A DNA stretch of 64,000 nt, taken from Cyclina sinensis. Taxonomy: Eukaryota; Mollusca; Bivalvia; Venerida; Veneridae. Positions 22,091 to 34,625 of the stretch are shown here, in pieces; the stretch's first letter is position 1, and the number at the start of each line of letters is the position of its first letter. The notes beneath the pieces are model-generated. The model ran no database searches. It was not told where the DNA came from and worked only from the letters and a program-made list of their open reading frames with translations. The stretch lies in NCBI GenBank assembly GCA_012932295.1, contig JAAONU010000009.1, forward strand, positions 541,697 through 605,696. The letters are read 5' to 3'. A program made the translations under genes and the position numbers.

Positions 22091-24330
22091 TTACAGTTGG
22101 ATATGCCCACTTTTCCGTGGGTGTCGATTTATATTATGTTTCACATTTACTGCAGCATGTACTTGAATGATTCTGTCGTCAGTTTTAATTAAAAAACGCC
22201 TCAAGTATTATTTAGTCTTTCTACTGAATTCGTTGTATATTATCGGTTCATGCAGAAAGAGACATAGTGCTGACAAGACGCATTTTTACCAACTTTTTGA
22301 TTTTTATTTTTTGTAAAAACTTGTTATCCAAAACATTTTTTATCAGAGACAATTGCCTTTTTCCCCACTATGCGGCTCTAGTAGGTATACAGATCAAGTA
22401 CGTCAACAGTGTAAATGCTATTCTCCACTAATGATTATCTTTACTGTAAGCATAGCAATCACATTGAGGCGTTCGTTAAATGATGGAATATAACAGTTAA
22501 TATGTTCAAATATTGTACTAAAATTAAATGTACGTTTTCTTACCCGATACAATTTCTGTCGTCTGCTATATAGAAGCGGTTAGTGAATACACAACCCCTA
22601 ACTATTCATCACTCTGATAACTGTGGTAAGACAGTTTTGAATCAATATGAACTATTATCAAAACTGTGAGATTTGTCAATGGAGAACAGTCAAATAAAAG
22701 ACACATAATAGCACATTCTGGCGAAGAGGATAAAAGTCTTTTACATTACGTTTCAGAGTAAAACAAATATATATTCATTCTTTCAATAAATTCATGTCAG
22801 GAATTTATAACTTTTTTCACAAATAGGTATTATGAAAAAAGCTAACCATATGTGTACTTTTTTGAACATTGCATTGAACACTTCTTATGACACGAGTTGA
22901 GAAGCAAGCTATAAGTCTGTTTTAAAGCATCACATATACGTTGCAGTAATGAATAAGAAAGCATTTCAGTAAAGTTTGATTATTGTACCACTGATTTATC
23001 ATAACTTCTGGTATCGATTCACATGTTTGTTACAAACTTCAAGGAACATAACTGCTAAAAAATGCTGGAAACGAGCGTTTTAGAATTTTTTTCGCAATAT
23101 TCTGGAGCATTTAAATTGAAACCATTATAAATCAATGAGTCCAAATCGAATGTTTTTATAGCGGGTAACCTAAGAACCTTGATTATTCTATTTTCTTTAA
23201 AATGGTGTAAATGTGAATACTTCAATGAATAACGCCCTTAGTCAAAGTTTCCGTCTTAAATGCTAAGTACATCAGGTAAATTTAATGCATTAATATTAAT
23301 CTTATTATAGTTGTTGTACCATTATTTGATGGATAGCCATTTATTTATTCCAAAGTGTCTAAACGCATAGAGGAAAACAATGAACAGATGTTCTTCTTAA
23401 CTTAATACTAATATTTTTCGTTTCAAATAATTAAAATAGATATGCTGTATATCATCAGTTAATATTAGGGTATGTCCTTTAAATAATCTGAAAACCATAA
23501 TTTTGACAGAGATACATACATTGATAAGTAGTATAAAATGGAGGGAATAGAGCGGAAATATCAGGGACGATATGATGGGCCGGTATCAATGGCCTAGATA
23601 TCTTGTCAATGACCAGTCACCGCTATCAACGATAAGGCTTTAGATTTCTCTGTTTTCTCAAGTGAAAAGCTCAAGACGGAAACCGTGGCGGTGATGGAGT
23701 ACAACATTGTGTTTGTTTAACTTTTAAGAAAAGGTACATTTTCCTGATAAACCTATCAGTACTTAGGGGATAACCGGGCTAGTAAGATTTGAATGGAGAG
23801 ATCGTATTACATACAAATAGTGGTCAATCTTTGCAGGTGTGACACACAGATACTGCTGAATAATTATGTTTAATAAACAAAACTGTAAGGGAAATTAGGT
23901 GCATTCAGTATAAAGTGTTCCGCATATTTTATAGAGATGTTGTTTTGCCGTTGTAAATCCCTGGTGCGTAGAATATTGCATATGGATCCACGTCATTAGT
24001 GATTGTTTTATCTTTGGAATGATATTTTAATCTTCGCTGTCGCAGGTATAATGTTAGTTTGATCTTGGTTCTGCTAATAAAATGTTGCGAATTCTTTCGT
24101 GCCATTTTCTTTTTGATACATATTCTAAGAAAGGCATATTTTCTTGTAAACGGGTCAACACAGAGTGGCTTCCCCTAGTAAGCACTACCGTCACACGTCT
24201 AATTTGACTGAACATGTATAAAGTATTCTTTAAAAAACTTTTTATTGCTTTTAATAAATCTTATGACTTATAATACGTCATGATGTTAAAAATGACATTT
24301 CAAAGAAGTTAATATCTTATTTATTTTCAG
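22091..24330. other. Intergenic region upstream of the B-box gene, no supported gene
   Basis: AT-rich, aligned with copy B (about 54,650-56,998) at clear divergence with many small indels. The site corresponding to the copy-B 141-bp insertion (TAGGGGATAACC, about 23,765-23,776) is empty here. Core promoter elements for the B-box gene could not be fixed. Confidence 0.5.
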
Positions 24331-24596
24331 GCAACGGCTGCGTGGAGTTTTCATTGATTTGTAAGTTGATATTGTCGGCCTGTGCAAAAAAGGGGCCGAA
24401 GAGGAGCTGTGTTCCAGTGGTAACGCACAAAACTTGTAATTGTGATAGAGCTAGTATTAAATTGCAATTACTGTATGCAAATAACAAAATACAGAAAAAA
24501 TAGTACTGAAAGTCTCAGTAATCGTTTCCTAGATTTCGTTACTTGCAATAAATTTAATTATCTAATGACATTCACATTAATTTGAATCCACTTTAT

Positions 24597-24665
24597 TTTT
24601 TAAGTCGTCACTCAATATTTTACTGACCGAAAGGGCATAGGTTCAAATCCTAGTGAAATCAAAAC
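24597..24665 (+). mobile_element. tRNA-like SINE fragment in B-box gene leader intron, copy A
   Basis: A clear B-box GGTTCAAATCC at 24,640-24,650 follows an A-box-like GTCGTCACTCAATATTTTAC. It is probably a SINE head. It is also in copy B (B-box at 57,312-57,322). Confidence 0.45.
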
Positions 24666-24939
24666 TTTTTTCCCCCAATTTTCATGGTGTATAGAAGCAT
24701 GATATAATTTTTTTTTCCTTTGTATATTAACGTGTCTTAAATTTTAAAGAAAAAAATCACTCAGTTTTGTGAGTCAGTCGCTCTAAGTGTTCAGAGGTAC
24801 GCAACAGTATAAATAATGCCTTTGTAACCGGATCATAATTACAAAAACTCACACATTTGTTCGATGTTTTTAGATAAGGACGGGGAAAATTGTCAACTGG
24901 ACTCAGGGATTAAATAATACCGGTTTACGCAATACGGAA

Positions 24940-26250
24940 ATGTCTGATTATAGAAGCGCGCAAGAGGAATCTGCAACATACAAAGGGAGTAAAACATTGC
25001 CAGTTTACAAGAGTTCTGAAAAATTTCTCGAGTATAGCTGTGACCCTTGTAACACTGCAGGGGATCATGTGGAGGCGCAAGGATTTTGTATGGACTGTGG
25101 AGACTATCTTTGTGGTAACTGCTTTAGAAGTCATTCTAGAAGTAGAGCTTCACGACATCATACATTACTAGACAGGGATAATATGCCTACAAAGTCTGTT
25201 TTACTGTGTGATCTGTGTAAAATTGAAGGCGATGAAAAAGAAGCAGCAGGATACTGTACAAAATGTAAAGAATACTTATGTGAAAACTGTTACAGAAGCC
25301 ATTCCAGTAATAAAACATCGATGGAACACGTTTTACTTGACAAAGATAACATGCCCGGCTCAAACACTAGTGCACTTGAGAATGCTGCCAGTAAAATGAA
25401 AATTTCTGAACAGTGCGTCGGCTCCGAGGAGTACACTGAAGAGTACACTTTCCTCCGTGACATTAATATAAAGACGGACGATGACGAGAAAGACTGCTTT
25501 ATCACTAATATGACTATGGTCACCAGCACTGAATTGATTCTTGCGGACTGTAACAACAAATCGTTGAAACTCGTCGACGTTGAAAGTGGTGTAATTAAAC
25601 ATGCTCTGAAATTACAGGCAAAGCCATGTGGACTCACAACGATATCCAAGGACCAGGTAGCTGTAGTACTACAGAATCAATCTAAGATTCAGATTGTATC
25701 AGTATCTGGAGGTCTATCTATTTCTAGAACTTTGAAAACTGACGGTGATTGCGTATGCGTTAAATACATAAATGGTAAATTGTATGTTTCATTTTGGAAA
25801 CCAGTAAAGTTCCAGATTCTGAACCTGACAGGTGTAATAAAAAAGACGATCAAGCGGGATACTGAAGTACTGAAACACTGCACTCTTCCTAGATATATTG
25901 CAGTAAGTCACGACGAGAGTATGATCTACATATCCGACTGGAAAAACAACAAAGTGTTTAGCATGGATATGAATGGTAACTTGATATCATTGTATCAAGG
26001 TGAACTTGATGCACCTTACGATATCACCGTCTCTCCATCCGGATCAGTTTACCTGTGTAACAGAGGACAGCACGTTGTCTACAAGATGACGTCAGATCTG
26101 AATGACGTCACCGTGATACTAGTGCAAGGAGATGGTCTAAAGACTCCATGCGCAATGTGCTTTAATACCGACAAGCAAGATCTCTACATTAGCAATGTTT
26201 TCCCGGAACCAAAATATTGTAATTTCATCAAAGTGTTTAGGTGGTCTTGA
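24940..26250 (+). CDS. Two-B-box TRIM-like protein with propeller-like tail, intact copy
   Basis: A 436-residue protein in one coding exon, no RING. B-box zinc finger 1 spans about residues 34-78 (C34, C37, C50, C53, C58, C61, H65, H74). B-box 2 spans about 90-133 (C90, C93, C106, C109, C114, C117, H121, H130). A short linker follows, then about 250 residues of repeated strand patterns (ISDWKNNKVF, DITVSPSGSVYLCN) like the NHL/six-bladed propellers of TRIM2/3/TRIM45-related proteins. Such B-box-only proteins are strongly expanded in bivalves. Without a RING the product is unlikely to be a ubiquitin ligase alone; a scaffold or partner role is inference. The ATG at 24,940 follows an acceptor (GTTTTTAG, exon from 24,874). 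A small leader exon may be 24,331-24,360 (TTTTCAG acceptor, GTAAGT donor). Poly(A) signals lie at 26,590 and 26,598. Confidence 0.9.
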   Translation: MSDYRSAQEESATYKGSKTLPVYKSSEKFLEYSCDPCNTAGDHVEAQGFCMDCGDYLCGNCFRSHSRSRASRHHTLLDRDNMPTKSVLLCDLCKIEGDEKEAAGYCTKCKEYLCENCYRSHSSNKTSMEHVLLDKDNMPGSNTSALENAASKMKISEQCVGSEEYTEEYTFLRDINIKTDDDEKDCFITNMTMVTSTELILADCNNKSLKLVDVESGVIKHALKLQAKPCGLTTISKDQVAVVLQNQSKIQIVSVSGGLSISRTLKTDGDCVCVKYINGKLYVSFWKPVKFQILNLTGVIKKTIKRDTEVLKHCTLPRYIAVSHDESMIYISDWKNNKVFSMDMNGNLISLYQGELDAPYDITVSPSGSVYLCNRGQHVVYKMTSDLNDVTVILVQGDGLKTPCAMCFNTDKQDLYISNVFPEPKYCNFIKVFRWS

Positions 26251-26589
26251 ATTTGTGACAACTAAACATTCTATGAGTTAGAACTTCCATCTTTTTGTAT
26301 AGCACTAGATCTAAAAAAATAGTTGATTTTACAAAAATGATTGTTTAAATATAAAACAATTTGATGCACTGCTTGATATGCATTAATCTAATTAGATCTT
26401 TTCGTTTATAACATTATTGTCTATGAACGAATCATCTCGACATGTACACATACTTCACACAAATTGATTTGATAAATGTTGCAAGAGTTGCAGGCAAAAA
26501 TGTTTTTTCCACTTCTTTATTCAAAATATTTTAAAACCATTTCACCTTCGCCTATTAGAAACTCAACATGATTGTAGTCTAAGAGACAT

Positions 26590-26603
26590 AATAAATCAAT
26601 AAA
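26590..26603 (+). terminator. Poly(A) signals of the B-box gene, copy A
   Basis: Two near-adjacent AATAAA motifs (26,590-26,595 and 26,598-26,603), about 340 bases after the stop. A further AATAAA lies near 27,190. The first pair is partly lost in copy B. Confidence 0.4.
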
Positions 26604-27355
26604 TTACTTAGACAATGTAATTGTTACAAGAACTTACATTTTTAATTAAGTTTAGAGGTGAAATCAAAGGTTTATAATTCCAACAAAGAAACATATTCAT
26701 TTTAAAATAATTCATATTAAGCTTACTGATATTCATACTATCCAGTTTGAGAAATTTATTTCTTGAACAGATTTGCATGTGTGTTATATGTTAAGGAAAA
26801 TAATGCACTAATCTTTCTGTGGCGGAATGTATTATTTATTAGATATCAGTTTTATGAAAATAGTTTCCAGTTGAATTTAGTCATAGGCGAACTAAAGTAG
26901 ATTGTTTTCACCATGTGCAGTTAGTAAGATTAGGTGGATATATATAGTTTTATATTTGTGTGTGAGTTGCTTTTTTTAACAAGTACCTTTAGTTTGATTA
27001 TAAATCCTTATACATTTTTACACACTATTCTACTTCTTAAATCATTTCATCTTGTGTAAGGTTTATGCATACTAAACATTTGCCGCTCGAAATTATTTAT
27101 TATTCACTTGAGTGACTCGGAAAATTTTGTTATGTTTACTGTAAATGTTTCCCGAATATTTTACACACGCAAGTTTAGTGTGACTTATGGAATAAAACGC
27201 TTTTAATCACTGTTGTTTACACTTATTTCCCCAGCTTCTTACAGCTGTGCGAGAAATTGTAAGCAGAAGGAATTTTTGGTCTCAAGTCTACAAAGAACTC
27301 TCCATAAATACCAAAATAATTCCGTCTTAAAATATGGACAAAGAGAAAAACGTTT
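26604..27355. other. B-box 3' flank, no supported gene
   Basis: AT-rich sequence aligned to copy B with moderate divergence; probably 3' untranslated or intergenic. Confidence 0.45.
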
Positions 27356-27358
27356 TCT

Positions 27359-27560
27359 TCAGAATCTACGGTGTCCCGTTAGGGCCTTTGTAGTTTCGCT
27401 CTGGCACCCTAAAGGAAAAAGTGTGATAACACGATGCGAAGACATGAAATTACGACGCGACAGCACAGAAACACGATGCTAAAATGCGCTTTTGTTTCGC
27501 GTTATCGTGTTGTCGCGATTTCGCATCGTGATTCGCCCATTTGACCGAAAGGGAAAATTA
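27359..27560. repeat. CpG-rich hairpin repeat, copy A
   Basis: CACGATGCGAA (27,430-27,440) is the exact reverse complement of TTCGCATCGTG (27,520-27,530), with a second imperfect pair inside (ACGCGACAGCAC / GTGTTGTCGCGAT). The CpG density stands out sharply from the AT-rich surroundings. It is framed by CACCCTAAAGG and TTGACCGAAAGGG, so it looks like a small palindromic mobile element. Copy B has a diverged version at about 60,060-60,260. Confidence 0.65.
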
Positions 27561-29035
27561 CTTTTAAAAGTATACAGATAATCGTTTACGATCGTTAAAA
27601 GGGAGACAACTTCAAATATATCTTCTTTTTTTTCATTTGTGCTAATAACAGTATCACATTTAAAGAAAAGAGTTGTAGTAAAATGTCATAAGCAAATAAG
27701 AGGTAACTGTTTTACAGCAATTAACATTTCAAATATAACCAAGGAAATTATTTTGAGATTAGACTCAAATTCGCTTGTCAAAGCCAAACCTGTTAACTGC
27801 GATTTTATTGGAACTACATATATCTGTTTGAAAATTGAAAATAAATAGATTACGCATTATCACTATTATAGCTAAATTAAGAACGAAATGAAATACAGCA
27901 TCTCAGTTTTTGTTTCTTACCAAATGTAATCTTCTTTACTGAATTCAACAATAACAATTTGAGAAACAGAATAAATTTAATGGATCTAGAGCTGCATTCT
28001 AATCCTGATTGATATTTTGGTAACAACAGCAAAACGTTACGTTTTGCAAATTCATCGCTCATTTGAAAATAGAAAATACCTGAAAATACACAACATCAAA
28101 TGCAGCAACAGACGCATGACCGGATAATAGAAAAAAGATCTTCTTAAAAGACAGAATCAATAAATTGATGCGACTATGACAAATACTTTACATTACATTA
28201 CGGTTTATTGAACTCATGACCTATCGTTAACATACAGAGATATTAAACGAATTACAAATCATGATAAAGCGTTTTAAGCACTGAAAGAAAGTCGGCTGGA
28301 TAGGAGGCGAAGGTGCATGTCAATGCCCACATTTTGCTTTCGTAATCATCCCTCTATTTGGGATCGAGAGAGTCTTGTAATCAGCGGAATGTTCATTTTT
28401 GATGCATGTGTAAGCATTAGGATTCAAATGTCCATTTTATGAAACTGATTCAATCATTCATATATTTTTTTTTTATTTCTGCTCGCTCAACAATATATGT
28501 TTTATTGATTAATAATAATAATAATAATAACAATTATGATGATGATGATTATTATAAGGATGAAATATTAATGGCTTTAAGAAAAAAAACTAGCATGAAA
28601 GAAAAAAGTAACAAACAAACAAGCTAAACCTTTGTTCGTTTCTTTATGTCAGTTACTTCCTGACCACAAAAGAAATCTATACAGAGAGTGTAAGGTTTCA
28701 ATGACCTTCGCATTGCATCATAGTGTTCTCGTCAACCTTTTACTTTCAGAAGTACAGTATAATGATGCTAAAGTCTTCCTTGATTTGCTTTCCCAAGTAC
28801 CTACTTTTAAACAAACAAAACAACAAATAAAAATACGTCTTAAATTTTGTGCCGTTGGCGAAACATAAATTTTCAAACTGCATTACTATGTGACCCTTAT
28901 GATCCCTCTCTCTATTTGAGTGTAGTTACCGTCGGTACCGGTTGCCTGCAGAGATTAGTTATCTTATGTTGTGGGGATAGTGCAATTACAGAAAGCACCC
29001 AATTCAAGAGACAACCCTGGTTCATTTGCTTGCTC
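27561..29035. other. Diverged intergenic region with simple repeats
   Basis: Contains a short ATA/GAT simple repeat at about 28,508-28,550. Aligned to copy B only with many substitutions and indels. No supported gene. Confidence 0.45.
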
Positions 29036-29170
29036 AGTGTTCAGCACTGATACATGGGCCTCGGTTTAACGTCTCATCCGAAAGACAATTAGTAATGTTA
29101 GAAGAAGAGCGGGGAATCGATCTTGCGATCCCTGGGTTACCAGACCAGTGCGTTACCACTGGACAATATG
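29036..29170 (-). mobile_element. tRNA-derived SINE, copy A
   Basis: On the - strand CCAGTGGTAACGCACTGGTC (A-box region) is followed by GATCGATTCCCCGC (B-box) and a conserved tail GGATGAGACGTTAAACCGAG. This is a good tRNA-related SINE head and body. Copy B has it at about 61,680-61,815. Confidence 0.7.
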
Positions 29171-29919
29171 AACTTTTTGTTCAACCCCTTTGTATTCGCA
29201 TAGACAGGTCCATTCTGTTTACACACATGCAATTCATTCTTAGCATGATAGCTGGTGGGTTATTTTGATATTGCGCAAAATGCTTGTTTCTGAACAAAAG
29301 AAAATAAAAAATGAAACACCTAAATGATCATGATGAAACCACCAGTTCAGTCTATCAGAGCTCACAAAATGGTACCCGCATAACGGCGACTAGAAACAGT
29401 CATTTTTCCGTAATTTGAAAAGAATATCGATGATATCCGAATATGTATAGAGATCTAATTGATGGAAAAATGGTTTAGGCAACAGCTTAAAAATTCTCTC
29501 ACAGGCCGGAGATTTCTGTTATCTTTCGTGAAAACTACAAACGTGCGCCCTCTTGTATGTGAAAAAAATGTGACGTCCAATTTTGCAATTGACAATATGT
29601 TTACTATCAACTTGCGTAGTGGCTGATTACATATTTCATATTGGGTGGTCAAATCATGTAAACAGACGAATGTTTAAATGTCAGTGCTGATATACAGTCC
29701 CGGCATGTTGAAATATATCATAACGCTACAGTGCACTGTCATTCAGCCTAATGCAGTACGATATAGACATCAGGGTCTAAAAAGCAATCAAGTTGGAACT
29801 TCCAGCAAGAATGGATCATTGTCAACAGGTGTCAGCATGCATAATGAGTTAACCAATAAGCACAATAGCAGTGTAAATGAGTAAATTGTAACAGTAAGCA
29901 GGCATTGTGTAATTTTTAC
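29171..29919. other. Intergenic region, nothing recognised
   Basis: No splice-supported exon, RNA gene or repeat recognised. Confidence 0.4.
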
Positions 29920-32220
29920 CTAAATAGCATTCCATAGCCAACTACTGTCAACTTCACGTTTTACCTGCTGTAACTGTCATCTATTGCTACTGCAAACCTT
30001 GTGTTTTGTCTACTGTTACTGCCAACTTCACGATTACCTTCTGACACTGCTTAGAACTGCTACAGCTAACATCACTTTTTGTCTTCTGCTACTCTGCTAC
30101 TTCTTTTAACTGCTTTTGTTAACTTCACGTTTAATATTCTGCTACTGCAATTCATTGCTTCTGCAAATTTCACGTTTTACTAACTGCTTCTGCCGACTAC
30201 TATAACTTTCAACTTCACGTTAACCTTCTGCTACTGCTATTTACTGCTTCTGCCAACTTCACATTTTACCTTCTGTAACTGCAATATTCTGCTACTGCCA
30301 ACTTCACGTTTACCGTCAGCCATTTTTCAGTACTGCTACTGCCAGCTTTACGTTTAACCTACTGCTACTGCTATCTACTGCTTCTGTCAACTTCATGTTT
30401 TCTTCTGCTACTGCTATCTACCGCCGCTGCCAACTTCACGTTTTACATTCTTCTACTTCTATTCACCTGTGTTTTACCTACTGCGCCGGCGAACTGTTAC
30501 ATTCAACTTCACGTTTACCTTCTGCTACTGATATTTACTGCTTCTGCTAGCTTACGTTTTACATACTGCCACTGACATCTACTATTACTGCCAACTTCAT
30601 GTTTACCTACTGCTACTGACATGCACTGCTACTGACAACTACACGTTTTACTTCTGCAACTGCTTTTTACTGCTACTGATAACTTCTTGTCTTACTTACC
30701 GCTACTGACATCTATAGCTATTGCTACTGAAACTTCACTACTACTTATATCTACTACTACTTCCAAGTTTACGTTTTACCTACTGTGACTGCTTTCTACT
30801 GCTACCGCATCCTTGCCATTTTAGATACTGCTCCCGCCAATTACTACTACTGCCAGCTTCACATGTTACCTAGTGTTACTGGCATCTACTGTTACTGCCA
30901 ACTTAAAGTTTTACCTACTCTTACTGACATCTATTGCTACTGCAAACTTTACGTTTAACCTACTGTTACTGCCTACTATTACTACCGACAACTGCACATT
31001 TCAGGTACTGCTTATACCAACTTTTGCTACTGCCAACGTAATGTTTTACCCATTGTTACTGCCAACTACTGCTACTACCAACTATTGCTACTGCCAACTT
31101 CATGTGGTACCTACTGTTACTGCCAGCAACTGCTCTTGCCAACATCAAGTTTTAACTACTGTTACTGCAAACTACTGCTATTGCCAAATTCAAGTTTAAC
31201 CTTCTGTTATTGCCAACTTTTGTTCCTGCCAACTTCACGAATTTCCTACGTAACTGATATCTACTGCTACTGCCAGCTACTGTCACTGCCACTGCCAACT
31301 TCACGTGTAACATGCTGCCACTGCCAACTAAAGCTTCTGCCAACTCATGTTTTTCCTACTTATATGGCTTCTACTGCAATCGTCCTTATTATCTACTTCT
31401 ATCACCAACTACTGCTATCTTCAAGTTTTACGTACCTCTACTACCAATAATTGCTACTGCCAACTACACGTTTTAACTACTGTTACTGCTAGTTCTTCCA
31501 GTGCTAAATTAATGTATTACAAACTATTATGGTCAACTACTGACACTGCATACTTAACGTTTTGCCAACTGTTACTGCTAAATACTGCTACTGCCAACTT
31601 CAGGTTTACCTATTGTTACTGGCAACTTTTCCACTGCCAACTGCAGGATTCGCCTACTGCTCCCGCCAACAACTGTTACTTCCAACTTCGCGTTTTACCT
31701 ACTATTACTGCAAACTACCTTGGTACTGCCAACTTCACGTGTTACCTACTGTAACTTGCAACTATTGCTACTGCCAACTTCACGTTTTACCTACTGCAAC
31801 TGCCAACTACTGTTACCGCCAAACTTCACATGTCACCTGCTGGTACTGCCAACTATTTCTACTGCCAACTTCAAGTTTTTCTTACTGCTACTGCAAACTT
31901 TTGCAACTGTCAACTTCACGTTTTTCTTACTGCTACTGCCAACTATTGTTGCTGCCAGCCTCAAGTGCAGCTACTCTTATTACTACATACTGCTTCACCC
32001 AGCTAATGCAACTGCCAACATCACGTTCTGCAAACTGCTGCTATTGCCAACTTCACGTGTTACCTACTATAACTGCCAACAACTTATTCTTCCAACTACA
32101 CGTGGGACCTATTGTTACTGCCAACTTCATGTTTTTCCTAGTTCCACCGTTATTTACTGCTTCTGCTATCATCACGTTTTTCTACTGTCAACTACTGATT
32201 CTGCCTAGTTTTTGTACATA
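29920..32220 (+). repeat. Degenerate CTACTG/CCAACTTCACG minisatellite, about 2.3 kb, copy A only
   Basis: Built from variants of CTACTGCTACTGCCAACT joined to TCACGTTTTAC, in composite units of about 45-48 bp that vary in the number of TACTGCCAACTAC half units. Long + strand frames (up to about 230 codons) occur because TAA, TAG and TGA are rare in the motif, not because of coding. Units are much more diverged than those of the 33-bp array, so this array is older or less homogenised. I see no counterpart in copy B. Confidence 0.9.
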
Positions 32221-32647
32221 TTTTTATAACAGAATTTATATTTCAAAGACGCGAAATACAATTTGACTGACCCTAAATCGAATAGTTATTTAAGAAATAA
32301 TATTTTCTTTCATTATATCTTCGATTAGGTGCTACTACTAAATTGGCGTGAAGTACAAATTTGAGCGTGATAACGCTTTAAATGCTTCTTAATCATACAA
32401 ATCATTGAACAAATCAGATATAGTTATTACAGATAATGCTAAGTTTGAATCAAGCTAGAAGAAACATATTTTGATAACCCTAGAAAACGGTTGTTTATTT
32501 TTTAGTGCTTCAATTTTAACATTGACCTTTAAAGCAATATGTTTTTGTTTCTATGATCATTTGAAAATTATGATATTGTTAATGCCGCTAAAACTTTTAT
32601 TGACTTGATTAAAAAAGTCAGTCAACCGGAAGAAGAACTGTTTAAAT
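32221..32647. other. Intergenic region, nothing recognised
   Basis: AT-rich; no gene or repeat recognised. Confidence 0.4.
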
Positions 32648-32942
32648 GTTGTTGTTGTTTTGGGTTTTAACATCGATTTCAACATCTAGGTTATATCTCG
32701 GCGGTCAGTCCACCTAACCGGTTTTCCTGGATAACTAACCAGTAATTATCAATTTCTCCGCAAGTGACTGACTTATGTTCCCACATGATCTACTCTGAAT
32801 CAGCGGTGAGAGACAAATGAACATTGGAAACAATGGCTGAGATCGATTGTCACGGAGAAATTTTGCCCTGCCCAGGGATCGAACATCGACTTATGGTGTT
32901 CTAATCCAGTGTTCTGCCTATTGAGTTAAGCGGGCGGGCTTT
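32648..32942 (-). mobile_element. Full-length tRNA-derived SINE
   Basis: On the - strand the tRNA-like head reads CCCGCCCGCTTAACTCAATA near 32,942, with a B-box TGTTCGATCCCTGGGC (rev. of about 32,869-32,884). A body of about 200 bases follows and ends in an (AAC)-type tail, seen on the + strand as TGTTGTTGTTGTTTT at about 32,648. Head, body and tail together make this the most complete SINE in the window. Confidence 0.7.
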
Positions 32943-34620
32943 CTTTAAATGTTGCAAAGGCTAGTACTTTTATAAGTGTTGGTGTTTTAAAACATGAAGC
33001 ATTAGGTAATTTGGTAATGCTGTATGAGGAGCTGGGGTAGAATTATAAACCCAATGAATAACAGGTCCTGGTACCTCTTATCCAAATCTCCGGTTTTATC
33101 TTAGCATAACTTCCGAAAGTAAATTTGATGGACTTACAGGAAATCGAACACGTTAATGTTGTAAGTCTTGTGGATTACCTCTGGGGACATTGATCCGCCC
33201 CTTCTTGGGATTTGGGGATGGCGGGAACGACGGGGGGATAAGTAGCTTTCATTATTGGCATAAATGAGAAGTGTCAGTTAATAACTTTCAGACAGTAATA
33301 ATTCAGGTTACAATCAAGAAAACTGACTTTCATTCTCTTTCCCCATTTATCTCCAATAAAATCTTAAAATTAAGCATGTGTTCAAAGTTTATTTTTATTT
33401 ATTTTTTATTTTTTTGAAACTGTTAAACAAATATAATGTATTACATCCGCATTCCATCGGAAATTTTATTCAAGACACGTCATTTGATAAAGAAAAATAT
33501 TTTTCAGAATTTTGCCGAACCTTTTTTTTCTACGAAGTCAACAATTTGACAAATGACGCAGTCACAAGATGATAAAACATACGGAGAAATGAACTTATTT
33601 TCAGATGAACGGGTTGACGGAATTATCTATATCGCATTCAATAAGTCTTGTAAACAAATCCATTAATTAAGTAACCAATTCAATCCGGAAGTAAATAAGC
33701 ATAAAGAAAATAGTGTGACACTACACAATACAGATAGCAGCACACGGTAATGACAAATATTATGCTTACTTTCAACTTTAAAGTAAAGTGTTTGTGATTT
33801 ATACTTATTTATTCAATTAAAACATACTTTATAACATTGTAAGCTTTCTGCTCTACATGCTACAGGCATTTCTCTCAGTCATGTCTTCCCTATTAACGCT
33901 CCCCGTCTCCATCCTCAAACTTTTCCCCCTGGTGTTATATCTGCTGTACGTCATATAGATGTCACTTTTGTAAACAAGCAAGCAGAAAGAAGCGTTGTGA
34001 TTAACGGACGTTCACGGGCAATTATACGGTCTCTGGGATGATACGAAGGTTGACATAGGAATACTTCATTTTATAGTAACTAGATATCATGATTTGATGA
34101 TGATGATAATTAATTTCTATAATTATTATTATTATAATAGAGGCAGTGGAGGGATAACAAGTTAAAGCTATTTTGTTATTACATGAAAAATAAAGACATA
34201 GAAAAAAGGAGAACAAAAATTAAGAAAAGAAATGAAAGAAAGAAACAAACAAACAATGAAAAAAAGAAAGAAAGAAAGAATCAATCAATAAAAAATTGAT
34301 CGAACAAAAATATCAAGCAAAAAAACAAACTCTAATAAAGTATTTCAAATTTTACGCAGTATATTGTGTCATATTCAGGAACAAGTTTACTGTTACAGGT
34401 AATGTATTCATGAAAAAATAAAATAAATTCTTTTTAACTTGTTTCAATGTTATACGTATCATTAAATATAACGACATTGTTAAACAAAAATGAGAAAATG
34501 AAACTAGATGCCCTATTTACGTTTGACTCACTGGTTTTCTGAACTATCAAATATACCCATCCCTTCCATTGAAAGAAAAATGTAACTGGATTTCATGGAA
34601 AAATAAGTTCGGTAATGTTC
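32943..34620. other. Intergenic region between duplication copies
   Basis: A stretch at about 33,060-33,250 matches copy B at about 63,670-63,860 and is the last clear homology between copies. Further on are ATT/GAT simple repeats (about 34,095-34,140) and a GAAA-rich purine tract (about 34,180-34,330). No gene seen. Confidence 0.5.
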
Positions 34621-34625
34621 TGTAT

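Larger units (their letters stand above)
1..33900 (+). repeat. Segmental duplication, copy A (left end outside window)
   Basis: Base 1 aligns with about 35,958 and the collinear match can be followed through dioxygenase exons 3-4, TIMP, the cysteine-rich gene, transposons and the B-box gene to about 33,250, which matches about 63,850. The offset between copies shrinks from about 35,957 at the start to 33,904 at TIMP, 32,673 at the B-box gene and 30,620 near the end. Most of this reflects two minisatellites and one transposon present only in copy A. The right boundary is not sharp; similarity is already low beyond 28 kb and the window ends before it can be followed further. Confidence 0.93.

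Noticed and set aside
25208..25399. Frames overlapping the B-box gene on both strands
   Set aside because: Shadow frames of a well-supported coding exon; the zinc ligands lie in the chosen frame.
29036..29170. Overlapping 67-80 codon frames around 28.8-29.3 kb
   Set aside because: They run through a tRNA-derived SINE and are not kept in copy B.
31085..32266. Overlapping + strand frames of 120-234 codons rich in Cys, Tyr and Leu
   Set aside because: They lie entirely in the CTACTG/CCAACTTCACG minisatellite in several frames at once and are absent from copy B.
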